NCBI RefSeq assembly: GCF_029227915.1
Contig: NC_079879.1
Span: 17,982,001-18,046,000, forward strand
Direction of reading: 5' to 3'
Length of the DNA: 64,000 nucleotides
Source of the DNA: Hydractinia symbiolongicarpus
Lineage: Eukaryota; Cnidaria; Hydrozoa; Anthoathecata; Hydractiniidae
A model generated the notes under the pieces. The model was not told the origin of the DNA. It made no database searches and saw only the letters and a list, made by a program, of their open reading frames with translations. This document shows positions 32,961 through 47,900 of this stretch, piece by piece (the stretch's first letter is position 1; each line of letters begins with the position of its first letter). The translations under genes and the position numbers were made by a program.

Positions 32961-35900
32961 GTAAGAACATAACATATAGAACATTTTTAAGATCATGAAA
33001 ATTTTTATTGTCTAAGAAGAGTAGGGTAGGAGAAGGAGGACGTTTATAAAAATAAATCTTGGAAACTGGGGGAGAGGTAAAGGTATGGGCGTCATGGCGT
33101 TTTGACACCGATTTAAGCCTCGGTTAAAATTAACAAGATGTAAAGGGTTGCGGAGGCGAAAACAGGTCCCCTATGTTCGCAAGCGAAAAATTATACTCGC
33201 GGTGTAATCAAGAAAAAAGAATTTTAATTATAGCGGATTACAGGTATCCAGTGGTGTTTCTTTTTAGAATATATAGTAAAAAATCTATTAAAAATCTATC
33301 AAAAGGTTATTCGTTTTTCAGCGAATAAAAACGGCATACACATTTAAAAATACATTGCAAAGAGTGTGTACGTTTTACCTAGAGGATTGCTTCTATTTTC
33401 TACTTGATTTTCCATGAATAAACGAAACATTCCTTTTGTTTTCCAAGTTTTTGGTTTAAGAAATTTAGGACTCAGGCTCTGTAATTGCAGCATTGGTTTC
33501 AAACAAGCGTGTGGATAACTTTAAAATACAATTCATAGTTAACTTTAAAATAAAATAAAAAAATAATATAAGGGCTATAGCAGTTGTAATAAGCTTTGCG
33601 TGCACACGCGCGATTCGAGGTTGTTGTTTAGGTCACAAATAAGCAACAACAAAAAATGGATGCCAAATATTTTGGTCCGGCGGGACCAAACTATGTGACT
33701 CTCACGGTCAGCAACAAAATAGTTAGCTGAAATGAGGAGGTCAAGGGGATCAATAAAAATATAAAAAAACATGCTGAAAATGTATCGTTCGTGAGATATT
33801 AACATTTAAAGTTATAAAATACAGACCGTAAATTTACTGACCCAGGATAAAAATAACTATAACTTGCACCCTCGTTCCCATCGTTTTTTGCCTTTTTGAT
33901 ATGACAGAAGACGCGCCGTCATCTCTCATATCGCGAAGGCAAAAAGGCCTATGGGGACGAGGGTTTATAACTTGGTGATTAGTGCTCTTTTTGTGTTGAA
34001 TTTTAGCAAGTTGTTAGGTCGCCTCGGTATCTTTCTGTTTAATTGAAATTTTATGTTTAATCACTGCAGGGGATAATTTACAGACCAATAATTTACAGAC
34101 TCGTGTATCGAACATTATTGAAAAAGGAACAAAATATGGAACCCTAAGAACAAAAATGAAATATGAATCTAGTTATCCTGAGTCAGTATCAAGTTCTTCG
34201 TCACTATTTTCGCATATCTTGTAATTCGAACAGTTGAACATTTACATGTCCATGCACACAAATTTTTTTTAAAGCAGCTACATCTTTTTGTACTGCAATC
34301 TTCACGACATCCACAAACACTCAACTCAATCAATCCCAGTGAAGCAGGAAGATTATCTGTCATTATTAAACAACTAGTCGTTAGCCCGTGGAAAATCCAC
34401 GGGTTCGCCCGTCCTTTTTATCCCGCATTGCGTGTTTCTCGCTATTGCACAGCTAAGCTACAATTTTGCGTGACAGACAGACAAACAGACAGACGTATAT
34501 GGGTATTATAATATAGAAGCGAAAATACCATTAATAACGCCAATAACGACAACGCCAACAAAAATCAAACCACCCTCCTTGCGTTCACTTTATCAAACAA
34601 TAATAGTAAAAATTCTATTGTTTTTTACAGTATATAAATATTTTTCTCTAAACCAAATAAAAAGGCAAAGAAAAAAAAAAAAGGTACAAGATAAGTGAGT
34701 TTTATACTTTTTGTTTACGGCGAGAAGTTCCTTACAACTTTTGGTACAGAATATTTCTATTCAAAAACTATCTATTACTATCGCCATCGTTTTGTAGGTA
34801 TAAAATATAAAAGACATGGTTATTTTAGTGCGCAGATAGAAATGAATGCTAGGTTCGGAACTTTGTTTAAAAAATTTGTTAGCAAGTTGTATAAATGATA
34901 AATTAAAAGAAGGTTTTTCGCCTAATAAATTTTACGTAATATTGTTGCAAGCCTAAATTCGTCTCTCTTTTTCACTCAAAAATGTTAAACTTTGTTAATA
35001 TTATTTATATATTAATAATTTACCTCTGTTTAAATGATAGTATAAGTACAAGTATTCTCGGCAGTTTTTTTTTTTGCATTCTCTTTCCTTTTCTCTTCCT
35101 TGAGAGAAAAATTTTTAAAACATCGTTCGATTTCCAATTTCGATTTGCGCATTTCGCGCCGAAAAGCCACTTCAGCTCCGGTGCGTTACACCAAACAGAC
35201 AAATATATTTCAAGAAATATTTTCTTTAAGTATTTTACCTATTTGAGTATTTACTTTTAATCTGGAGGTCAAAGCGTAACTTTACTAAAAGTCATAAGTG
35301 GACACCTGACTATCTTTTTGAAAATGTTTTCTGGTAAGAAATATTTACGTTCGTTTAATTGACTAATGGTTTTCGCTCGCTAGCTTAGCTTCTCAGAAAG
35401 ATAGTCTAGACAGAAACAATGGCTAATCTTTTTGTTGCGATTTTTAAACTCAGTCCCATTCTCAACGATGAATCAAACAAAATAATTCTTAGGTATTATT
35501 TGATTTATTTTGGAAATTTACTTGAAGATTACTGGTGCTAATTGTTTCATTTATAGCTGTTCAGTCTCACGTCGACCACAGTAAACCAGCAGACCAGCTG
35601 GTAAAAATGAATTTGACAAGTATTGGATTGAGAAATTCATCTTAATTTATACATTTTTCAATGCAATTTTAAAGAGATCCAGTACTAAAAGAAACGCTGA
35701 GTCCAGGTGTCACACCAACACTTAATTTGCCCAAAGAACTTCTTCCTTATTCATGTACCATTATTTAAGCCGTGTCAGGTTGGTAAAATTAAATAGTTTG
35801 GATGGTATCTTCAACAAACTGCTTGTCTTTTTCACCACGATTACACTCATTTAATTACAAAATATGAAATATATGTTAATCAAATTCTTGACTTCCAGTA

Positions 35901-38900
35901 CGGCGGTTGTTGTGGCTTGTTCCAATAAAACATAAAATATATATACAGTATGCATGAACGCTCTGTGAAAAATCACAATTTTTTGTTGTTTTCATTAAGG
36001 TCAGCTCTAAACTTTGAGAAAAAAGTTCTAATAGTTGTTTGGAACATACTGTTTTTACAACATACTTCACTTTTTTTTACTTTTATGACTTGAACAATAA
36101 ATGTTCAATTTTTTTATTGAATTTGCAAAAATAAATCCACACATTATTTGTGAATCGCAGACTCTAAAAAACAAATCCATGCAAAACACTCACAAAATTG
36201 GGGTTGGCACAATTAATCCACAAAAAAAAAGTCCCATGAACGTAGTTTTTATGTTTAGAAAAACCATAAAGTTTTTTAATAAAATTACCATCGAATGACA
36301 AGAATGATCCCAGCAAAGATTTAAAGGCATAACACGTCAACCTCGTTCCCAGCACCGTTGTCTCTTTTCTATAACCGGGACGCGTCGTCCCCAATGTCTC
36401 CGAAAAGATACAAGATGCCCTGTGGACGAGGTTGATAACACGTGTCTGACTATAAAATAAAACGTTTTGTTGTGCCAAAACTTGTTGCCAAAGTAGTGCT
36501 TTTTTCATATGTGCGGCTATAAAAATAACTGTTTTTATAGAGTACAAGGTTTTTAGTGACCTCTTCCAGTGATACAGATGTTTTTTTTTATCTCGGTTCG
36601 AAGCGACTTGGTCTTATCATTTTCGAAAATAATTTTATGCTGTTGAATTTTATTTATAACTAAAGAAAAGGTTTGTACAAGGATAAAGTGTCATTAAGTG
36701 ATCCAACAAATTCAAAACTATTTCTTTTTCGACGTTTTCAGCAGAGAGATTTCGAAGGTTATTGACATTACACAAAATATATGCATTTTCTAATAGTTTT
36801 GCTACCCTTTCTTTGCCATCAACATGTTAACCAAAGTTAGCTGGTTATTCACGAAATGGTTTTCAACTTTAGTAAATATTGCGCGGACTTCAGGTGTAAC
36901 ACTCCATCGATCACCCCTTCCTTTATCATTTATCAAGACATCACTTTAAGAATCTGCTTACCGACTAAAAGTGTGTTCAAATTTTGAACATCTAACACAC
37001 TTTTAACGTCTCAGTAGTCTGTACATGGTGAAAAAAAATAACACAAATATTTTATAATATTGATCTCTTTCATTTGAAAGATGGTTTAGGGAAAATTCCA
37101 CTGAACATTCTTTTACAATAGACCCTGTGGTTTAAGCCAGGACATAATATACTAGCTACTTCACACCCAGTATAGCATTCCCCTTGAATTTACCTATTAC
37201 ATCACGAACATATTTGTATGAATGATAAGCTTCATAAGTGAAACTGAGTATCCTTCAAATCCTTGGTGTCTTCAGAGAAGCATGCATTTTTTAAAAGCTT
37301 CTTCGCATTAGCATTGAAAGCTTCTCCGAATTAGCATTTACATATTTTTTAAAGTAAAGTGGATGTAGTGACTCTTCAGGGATTTTCAGTTGATGATAAT
37401 ACGTGTCTTTTTTATCTTTTAACATTTTAGACGGAAGAATATTGACGGAAGAATAAGAATATTATAAATTATTTTCTGCGAAAAATAATTTATTTAGGCA
37501 AAAAACCCTGGGGACGAGGGTGGGTAATAGGTTACACAAGCAAGATTATTTTTTGATTCAATATCTTCTATTATAATACGGTGTGTCAGTGTGGTTGTTA
37601 GTAAGGGGCAATTTCAACATGATGTCTTCATTTTCCTTTGTTGGCACCGAAAAACCTTGTCTTAAGCGTTAAATTTTCTGACATTACGGCACGACGTAAA
37701 TAACAATCCCGAATAATCCCCCTCCCCAAAACCCATTTTGACAAATAAGCCCCCACTCCCGAATAAGCCCCCATGAGGGCTTATTTGAATTCACAGTAAT
37801 TTTAGTATAGTTGATAGGGACTGAGGAAATACTACTATTGAAGTACTAATAACACTCGTGGTTACAATATCCAATTCAAAGTTAGGATGTTTTTCTTTTT
37901 TTTTAACTTGTCGAACGATATATTTCCGAATATCTTGCTCCCTGTCAAAGCAACATACTCTTTGCTGGAACAACAAGTCCGACTTTCCTTTTTCTCTTTC
38001 CAACCATTATATTGAGATCGATTAGTGTTTGTTTTTACTATTATACTTTTAGAAAGATATGTTGTGTTTATTAAAATCTTTGTTTTTAGCACACTAGATT
38101 TTTGCATAGTCTTATAAGCCCCCTCCCATTTAACCCCCTCCCGAATAAGCCCCCTCCCCCAAAACCCATTTTGACAAATAAGCCCCCGGGGGCTTAATCG
38201 ATCATTTACGGGAATAAATTAATGAAGCAAAATAACGGGGTGGTGATTTTTTTTGGATATGCACTGTTGACGTCAGTAAAAATTAAAAGAAAATTACAAA
38301 AATAATAGCTAGCTTTACCCAGTAGAAAGACCAAAGCCACTTAAAAGAAAGTGAAATATATTGTGTAAAAGCTTCACGAAATTAGTAATTCCGTGTAGAA
38401 AAGCATAACTATTTCCCCTCAAAGTGAAATACCCCACGAAGTGACATACGACACGACGAAACATGAGATCACACCAACATAAGTAATACGCCACGACGAA
38501 AACCATTACGCTGCGAAGAAAACCACACCACGAAGAAAGATACGACACGACGAAAAGTTTTCACGACGCGACGAAAACCATACACGAATATTGTCCCATA
38601 TATAACTCCATAGCTCATGACCATAGAAATATTTACGCTCGCTGCTTAAATGGCAAATGGGTTTCGCTCGCAACGCTCACTGATCAAATATAGCTACCGC
38701 TTTTTGTTTTGTTTGATAAAATAAATCAAAATGAGGACAGGTTAACTTGACCCAGTCAGGATACTCCAAATCACTTTCCAAGGATGCCATCCTACCTACA
38801 ACCCTACATTGATTTATGCCCATCGGTGAGCAAAGTAAGAGGAGTGAAACTGCAAGGTAGCTAGCTAGATAACTTTACGAATAAACAACTTGCCAAAATG

Positions 38901-41900
38901 TTTACAATAGTTTACAAAATAATCGCTTTAAATTAGAGAATTCTATTTCACAAAAGTTAGAAGAATATAGCTAGTTAGCTAGCTAGCTAGTTAGCTAGTT
39001 AGTTAAAACTTAATTCCAGTTCCTCTTGAATCTTATGCTACTAAAAAAATCTTCAATCTTTATTAATAGCTATTTTACCCTGTAAAAGTCCTCCTTTTTT
39101 ACCTACACAAAAGTGCACACATGCCCATTGTTCTCAAAATAAAATCGAAACAACTATGTCACGCGGAAGGTTATATGTGCTAACAATATATATCCCTTTT
39201 CACAGTTTAGGTTGTTTGCTCATTTGCGGTATTAAAAGAAGTAAACAGAGTATTAGGGTTTTGACTGTTCACAATATTTATCATTTTAATTAAAAATAAT
39301 TATAGCTAACCTCTCGCAGCATGAAAATTTAGTATGTTGGCAGTAACCCTACTTAACACATGTAAAGGAATTGTATATAACTTTTCAGGTTAATACACAA
39401 GTTCACAGTTTTAGTTAATCATTATTTAAACAAATCTCTTTTTTGTTACAAGCTCTTATTGAGAATTAAAAAAGGAAGTAAACTGTTATAAATTAAGAAG
39501 GCTCTGACCATAAAGAAAAGTGAAATCATTTTTTGTGTAGTTTTTAAAAGAAAACTTACATTTCCTTCACATGTTTTACGTAGGGTTACTGCCTAAATCA
39601 TACTAAAAGTCGCAAGACTAATTATTTCTTTAGAAAATGAAAAATATTCATAATGCCTGTGGCCAAAGCCTTATTAAATTCACTGTGTTTGCTTCCTTTT
39701 TTATTACAGAAAATAAATAAGTAAGTGAGTAATATATTTTATCAATGGTATATAAATAGTACACATTTATAGACATGCCTATAAAAATAATAGTAAAATA
39801 CTATTGAAAGGAGATCAGTACAAAGCATGAAGCTTAAGACAAGGTACTAACCACCATAGTAAAAACCACAAACAAAAAATACAATCTAGGTACAAAAAAA
39901 AAGAACAAACATAGAGGACATCACATGGGACGTTATCACACACACACACACACACACACAAAAAAAAAAAAAAATTAAGGATATATAAAAAAAAAATTAG
40001 AAGATACAGGTACGTAGAAAAACGTATGGAAAAAGTAAGAGAATAAGGAAGAAAAAGGAGAATATTTAACTCATCATTCATCATCATTCTCGGCTTAACG
40101 TCCGTTTTCCATGCTAGCATGGGTTGGACAGGGTATATTAATGACCCTCTTCCAATCTGATCTAGACTGTGTTAGATCTAAACTCAACTTCCTCTGTATC
40201 CAGTCTGTCCTTATAACCTCCTGCCAAGTCTTTCTCGGTCTGCCTCTGGGCTTTGCCCCAGGAACTATCAAGTCTCTACACTTACTTACCCAATTATCCT
40301 CCTCCATTCTTTCCAAGTGCCCCAGCCAATTCAATCTTCTTATCTGGATAACATCTTTAATTCTACGGAGACTTAGCCTACTTCTTAACTCATCTGAACT
40401 CTTTCTATCTCTCAGACTGGCGTTACACATCCACCTAACCATTCTCATATCATTCCTATCTAAACGGTCAAGATCTTCCTGCTTCACTACCCATGTCTCA
40501 CTACCGTACAACATAACACTTCTTACACAGGCCTCATACAATCTACCTTTTACCTCAATTGACAGGACTCTGCTAGTCAACAAAGGAAGTAACTCTCTGA
40601 ACTTTTTCCAAGCAGAACCTATCCTGCAAGTAACACTTCTACCAACACCCCCTTCACTGCCTTACTGCCTTCACCTCTAACTGATAATTATATCAGTAGT
40701 TGTTAATAAAATATTTCTTAAGAACTGATTTAACCACAAAAATAGATTTAATAAGGAATCTATAAGGGAGAATTGACTGTAATTCATTCCACGACTTAAT
40801 AGAGTGAAAACGAATAGATTTGAGTCCATAAAAAGTAGACCTGACAGAAGGTAAGTTTGTTAGCTCGAGTTTGGTGTTCCTGAGAGAAATCAATTGCAAA
40901 TGTATTGGTAAGACTAGTAGATAAAGTATTATTAGCAAGATTGTGAAGAAACAGAATGTTTTGAAGAATTACCATATCAGAAATTTTAAGAAGACCTAAT
41001 TTGTTATATAAGGAATTAATTCTAGCTCTATCTTTAAGAACAACAAAAGACATAGTACGGATAGAGTGATTTTGAAGAATATTAATTCTATTTATTGACC
41101 CCATACCTGGCAACAACATTGTAAGCGAGAGTAAAAAAAAACATTATAAACTTGAAGAAGTACATTTGCAGACGTACAAGATGACGGATTTTGGCTAAAG
41201 CCCCATTGGCTTTTTTAAGCATAACCACAATGTTGTTAATTTGAGTTTTCCAGCTCAGATCAGAATCTATAACTAAACCTAGATATTTCACACTACTACT
41301 GGGGTAGACCCTAGCCCCATGGATAGCTATCTTGATGTCATAAAAGGAATATATTTATTAGGGCTTTTAAAGATTACATATTCAGTTTTAGACTTATTGA
41401 GAGATATTTTATTTGCACTAAGCCAGTGACATAAGAGTTTGAGGTCAATATTAATACGTTTAGCAAGTTGCTTTGGAGATTTTTTTATGTGTAGAAAGTT
41501 TGTATTATCGGTACATCATGTACCATAGAAAAATTTATAGCATAATGAAGATCATTAATATATAAAACAAAAAGAAGTGGACCAAGAACAGATCCTTGAG
41601 GTACCCCGTGTTTGACAGTTTTTGGTTGAGAGTTTTTATTATTGATTGAAATATATTGAACCCTATCAGTGAGGTAACATTTTGAAAGTGGGAGCGGAAT
41701 GCTACGTATGCCATAATGGTTTAATTTTTTAAGAAGTATTTCATGATCAACAGTGTCGAAGGCTTTTTGTAGGTCTATGGAGACACCACAAGCAATTTCA
41801 CCATTATCAAGAGTATCCATAATTTTTTGAGAGATATTGAGAAGTGCTCAAGAAGTTGAGAATGTTTTCCTAAAACCAAATTGTTCTTTATAAATTAGAA

Positions 41901-44900
41901 TATTGACAGAGTTAAATTATATAAACGAGCATCAATGAGTTTTTCAAATAATTTGTTAATATTAGATGATAAAGAAATAGGGCGATGATTTGTTAGATTT
42001 ACATTTAAGCCTTTTTTAAAAATAGGGATAACTTTTGCAGTTTTTAATTCAGAAGGAAAGATTCCAGTCAAGATAGAAAGATTGATAAGTTTAGATAATG
42101 GTGTAGCCAGATATTCTTTTGAAAAAGATAAAATTTGATTAGGTATGCTGAAAGGACTAGTAGATTTATTAGTGTTAAGTGATGCCAAGCAGTTTAGAAC
42201 TTCAATATTATTGGTTGGACTCAAGAAATAAGAATTAGGATTTGGATTTTTTAAATAAGAAGAGTAAGATTAAGAAGTTGGAGGTATAGATGTTCTAATA
42301 TTATCTGCAATTGAGGTGAAGTAATTATTAAAGTATGTGGCTATAGTTTGAGGATCAGAAGTGAGAGTGTCATTAATATTTAAACAAAAGGGAGTTGTAG
42401 ATTTATGGACCTAACACCTTCAGATTTTTTTAGAGTTTTTTTTATGAGAGGAGAAAAAATCTATATAATAATTAGCTTTGCTCAACCTGCATAAAGAAAC
42501 AATTTTATTTCTATATTTTTTGAAGGCCTCAAGTAAGCTAGATTTTATAAGTGGATCCTTTTCATATAAAAAATATTTATGCAGGTTGTTTCGTTTTTTG
42601 ATAGAAGTAAGGATGCCTTTGGTTATCCAATGTTTATTAGGATACTTTTTAGCTTTATTAAGAATTATTTTGTAAGGTGCGTGTGTGTCTAATAAAGATT
42701 CAATACAGTTATAAAATAGAGAAAATGAGAGATCAGGGTTAAATTCATCAAGATTGAGGATATGGTCCCAGTTGATAGACAACTTAAACTGTAAAAAGGT
42801 GAATTAAAAACACGGGGTATATAGACATGGATTTAATTTAACTGCAATACAACACCTTTTAGCTGGCCTAACATACTGAATTTAGTGCCCAGTTGTTAAA
42901 AGAAGTTTCACCTTTAATAACAATTAAAATTTATACAAGTTTTTTAAAAAAATTGTATATGTATGTATAACCTTTCCCAATTAAAATACCATAGTTGACT
43001 TTCCTATTCAGGCATCTATTTTCTCTAAGACTTATTCATTTTCATGTGTATCTACCTGCTTTAATTGAAGCCTAACTCAGAATCACAATATCCCCTTGAG
43101 TAAATGATGTTGCTTGATAATTAATATCATTAATATCATAATTAATATCATTTAATATCATGTTGTAGCTGTTCACTTTGGGTTAAAAAAAGAAACACAA
43201 ATTCTTAATTGTTTATGTCTTGGCTATTTTTTTGTTATTCTTTATAATAGAAAGCTTTTGGCTAGAAAAATCTAACGTACTCTTTTATTCTAGGTCTAAC
43301 CCTAAATCTATTGGACTATATACACAATTGCGAATTTATGACAAACACCAAGAGCTAACATATTTAGGTTTTAAAAAATCTTTTATTGACATATACACAT
43401 ACCAACCTTTCTCACCAAATGTTTCGAATAAGTTGTTCAATGGTTAAGCAGGCATATCAATAAGAAAATAACACCAGAGCAATAAATTGCTCCCCCAAGG
43501 TTACAATAATTTAAACTGGGCAAGCAATCTGAATAAATAGAATAAGATTCTAAACGCACATTTTATCACAAAGTTTTTTTTATTTATTTTATCTTTTTTT
43601 TTATATATTTTGGTTCTTTTTTGCTGTAAATAATAAGAAAGAGAACATTGATTTCCATGTGAGATGAATTGATATTGCTCTGCCAAAAAACTTTTTTTGG
43701 AATTGGGGGAGCTAGTTTCTCATTTGTCAGAATTGGGCAAGCTGTTGCGTGAAGAAAGAGCAATTGCTCTCCCCTTATTGATAGGCCTGGTTAAGACAAT
43801 TATAATGACTTTCACCAATGATACTGTTTCTAAAAAGTGAAAGCTACACTGGAATTTTTACCAAAATTATTATTTTGGTCATTTCTTATTAAAATGAGTT
43901 TATCCATTAAAGTCTCTGGTAAATTTTATTTAACATCAAGTGAAAGCAGCAGGTCATTATAATGGTCTTGCTAAAGTTTTGTATATGTTCTAATTTATGA
44001 GAGTATGATAACTAGTAGCAATGGGTTAAAAATAAATTAATGCAACAACAGCATAGCCAGTTGTCTTCATTAGGCTAAGAATATGGGAAACTAAAGGGTA
44101 AATTCAAATTAGGAAATTGCTGTTTAATGGCTTCTGAGAATGCTAAATTACACCCCTGAAAAGATAGTGAAAATGTTTTGTATTAGGAAAACTTCTTACT
44201 CTAATTTTAAGGAGCAAGAGCCTTGTCAACAAGTCTTAATGCTGGTGTAAGAGGTGGGAGTCTTTCTTCAAGAATACCACGATTCAGTCGAAGAGCATCT
44301 GCAGCTGATGTTTCCTTGCAAAATGATTCTATCAATTCATCTTTTGAGTCTGTACTGAATACATCATATGAATCAGGCATTCTAACTATTAATGAAAGAG
44401 GGTTGAAACGGCACCATAGCATTTATGAAAGAGGCGAGCGTAGTAAACGTGAAGATGTGTCTATATCTCAAACACTTTATCAACAATCACAATTATCACC
44501 AAGGAGAGCGAAATCTCCAACATCAACACGTAAAGGGTTAAATCCTGCAGGTATAATTATTTTCTGTTGTGTTGTGGATTATTAAAGTGATTCCCAATCA
44601 TTTTAAGGGAGATACTTTAACTCATCTTCATATTTTTTTCAGAACAGACAACTTATTTTTGTAATTTACAAGTTGATGCTAATTGTTTTCTGTTTTGTAG
44701 CATTTAGTGCTGGAGAAAAGAATCTATTAAAGCGTCCTCTCACTGTGAAACTTTTATTGACAATCTCATTACCTGAACCTCCGAGAGCTTCCTCATCTAT
44801 GTAATCATTTACATGTCGATGCTATAATTTTTTTTTTGGTTTTAGCTGTCAAACGACACAAATCATTTAGTGCTGGAGAAAGGAGTCTATTAAAGCGTCC

Positions 44901-47900
44901 TCTTACTGTGAAACCTTTATTGACAATGCCATTAGCTGAACCTCCAAGATCTTCCTCATCTCCTACACCTTCCCCATCTGGTAGAAGAGGAACAATACAC
45001 ACACTTGATGTTGCCAGAACAGAAGGAATAGTCAGCATGAAACCTACAACAAAAACAACTGCAGTGTCTGGTAACTAAAATAAATTATGCACTTCATTTT
45101 TATAAGGAATATTTACTTTTACGTTTTATTCTTTTTTGAAAATTAAGTGAGAAATGTAACAATTAAAAATATTGAATCATGAACTTAAATTTTCTTTGTT
45201 ATGTAAAAAAAACTGATTGCATTCTTTTAAGTTTTATATCTATTGGTTATAGAGACAATGCATTTTAAATATAATTTATGTTTTCTTTTTACAATACATA
45301 CATAATTTATTTTCTTCTTTTCAACTACTCTTTTTTATTCACCTGCTCCTTTTTTTTCAAAATTACTACTTTTCATATGATTGCAAGTACTAACATTGGT
45401 GCATAAACAAAAAATATTTTCTGTGTGATCACTGAAGATTTCCTTGTAGTTTGCCATGCCGTTGTTAACAAAACGTAAGCAAAGCATTCTGTTTTTATAT
45501 AAACTTTTTTCTGCAAATTTCAAAAAATGAATGTCTGTGAAAGGTTTGTATGTATAGCTATATTTGTGTTTTGGCTACTGTATTTCTTCATGCATGCATA
45601 ATACTGAATATTGATTTGGTTATAATAAAGACATAAATAGCTGTGTGACATGGAAATAATTAATAGCACTGTGCCAAACAATGTTTTTTGCATAAAAATG
45701 AAATAAACCTGAATTTAGACTATGAGCTTGAAGCTAAAATAAGAAGATTTTTTTGTATTGAATTCACTAAATATAAAAATCATTTACAACTATATATTTT
45801 TTTCTTAGCTCTAAAAGCACACAATCTAATTAATTTTGGTTCTATCTGCAAAAACAGAAACATTTATTTAAATATCCAGCATCTTTGTCATCAAGAGATC
45901 CTGAAGTGCTTTTACATCTACTACTTACCTGAAAGATCTGAAAAATAAGCTCTGTTTATTTACTTTCAAACAACATAAGATTTATATTAGCCATTCAGAA
46001 AATTTCTTTGACTCATGGCTGCGATCTGCAATCAGTCTGGAAATGCTCTAAACCTTATTAAACATTTGGGTTCTATTAAGCAAGAACAAGATTTTTGGAA
46101 ATTTTAAATATCAGGTTGTGCATGTTTGAACCAACATAAAAGAATTAGAAGGCACTAAAAAATGGGTTATGAAAAATTGTTAGAGGTCAACATCAACTTT
46201 CAAGATGTAGATGTGCATCTTGCAAAAAATGTCTGTTTATAAACTATTTCTGTTATGTGGAAAGGAATGTTCTGCATTTTTTCTCCCTGTCCATATTTTG
46301 TTAATTATGGGCAAGTCCTACTTCCTGCAGCACTCTGTATTGCCAATATGAGTGTGACAAGACAGGCTGGGAAATAAAATATCATGTTAGTAATTTATTG
46401 TAGATATAAACAAATTTGAATTAGAGTGGTTTACAACACAACACAGTAAGAGACAGAGTAGAAAGCCAGACTAGAAGGTGGTAAAGGATGTGAAAGTTAT
46501 ATTCAAGGAAATAGTCTATTTCTTACCATAGGTTGCTAGTTTGTGATATTGTCTTGAAGGTGTTAAGGAAGCCAAGGGTAAGTATGGGCCCTACCAATGG
46601 CTTTGTGGTATAGCGTTCGCCTCCAGTGCAGAAGATCATGGATTCAAACCCTGTCTGAGTCATGCCAGATTATAAAAATGTGAATCTATCCTTTCTGCTT
46701 AATGTTCAGCATAAGAATAGGATTGACATCTTAGGCAGTTATCTAGTCAAGCAGCTGTTTTGCTTGCACACCTTGTGTAACTCAAATAGGAGTTTTAAAT
46801 GCATCTTCCTCGCAGGACCCTCATTAAATACAATACCATTGGGAACTGAAGAGGCTGTCTCGGATAAAAAATAGTAATGATAGTACTAATAAAAATTCCT
46901 GGAAGCTAAAGGAAATGCAAGTTATTGTAGCAGGACAGAATGGAAAAGTGCAGCAGTTGGTCCAGAATAGTCAATGTGATAATGTAACTGTTAAAAGTAC
47001 TTAGGCAACTTTGTTGTCTTCTAGAAGCTTCTGATAATGCCTGCAGGTGTACGAAAGGACTACCTAGACATGGCAGACCTGGTGGTGGAATAATGAGTTT
47101 GGCTGGTGTAAAAAGGAAAAGAAGAAACTTTGGGAAGTGTGGAAGTCAGGCGCTAGTAAAAGTGTATACTTAGAAGGTAAGCGGTGTGTTGGTACAGCAG
47201 TGTATAAAGCAAAGTCAGAAGCTTAGAAAAGCAGATTTGCAAATGTGTTGAAAAGGGAAGGCCAGCGTAATGTGATTTTCAAAATGTTGTAGATGAAAAG
47301 TGTATATGCAACAATAAAGGTGTTTTTGCTAGTATAGAGTTTGATTAGGATGAGGATAATTTGCCTGACTATGATGCAGTAGAGGGACCTGCTATCAAGA
47401 CAAAATGGATAGTGTAGGCTGTTAAGAAAATAAAGATTGGTAAGACTGCAGGGGTGGAATGTGATGTTGCAGAAATAGTAAAAGCCTCTGGAAATACTGG
47501 AGTTTAGCTTATCAATAGTCTTACCAATCAGATTATAAAGAATGGTGTTATGCCCAGTGACTGACAGTATATGGTGATAAATTGTTTTAAGGGCAAGGGT
47601 TATGCTTTAGAAAGAGATAATTAAAAAAGATTGAAGTTAGTTGACTACGTAATGAAAGTTATTAAAAAAGTGATTGATAAGTTACTTAGAGAAAAAATTA
47701 ATATAGATAGGATGCAATTCAGTTTTGTTCCAGGGCCTGGCAATTTTTACTTAGGTAGCTTGAGGAAAAGCATTTAGGAAAGAGAAACAATCTGTTTTTA
47801 GCCTTTGTAGATTTAGATAGAGAGCCACGTAAAGTTATTTGATGAACTATGAGAAAATTAGGTGCGGATGAGTGGCCAGTTAAGATGGCTCAATCTATGT

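Noticed and set aside
36164-36547. 127-codon minus ORF
   Set aside because: It runs through a MITE and its target duplications; no domain or splice support.
46598-46665. Functional tRNA gene
   Set aside because: A and B boxes exist but acceptor and anticodon stems do not pair, and a SINE body follows.
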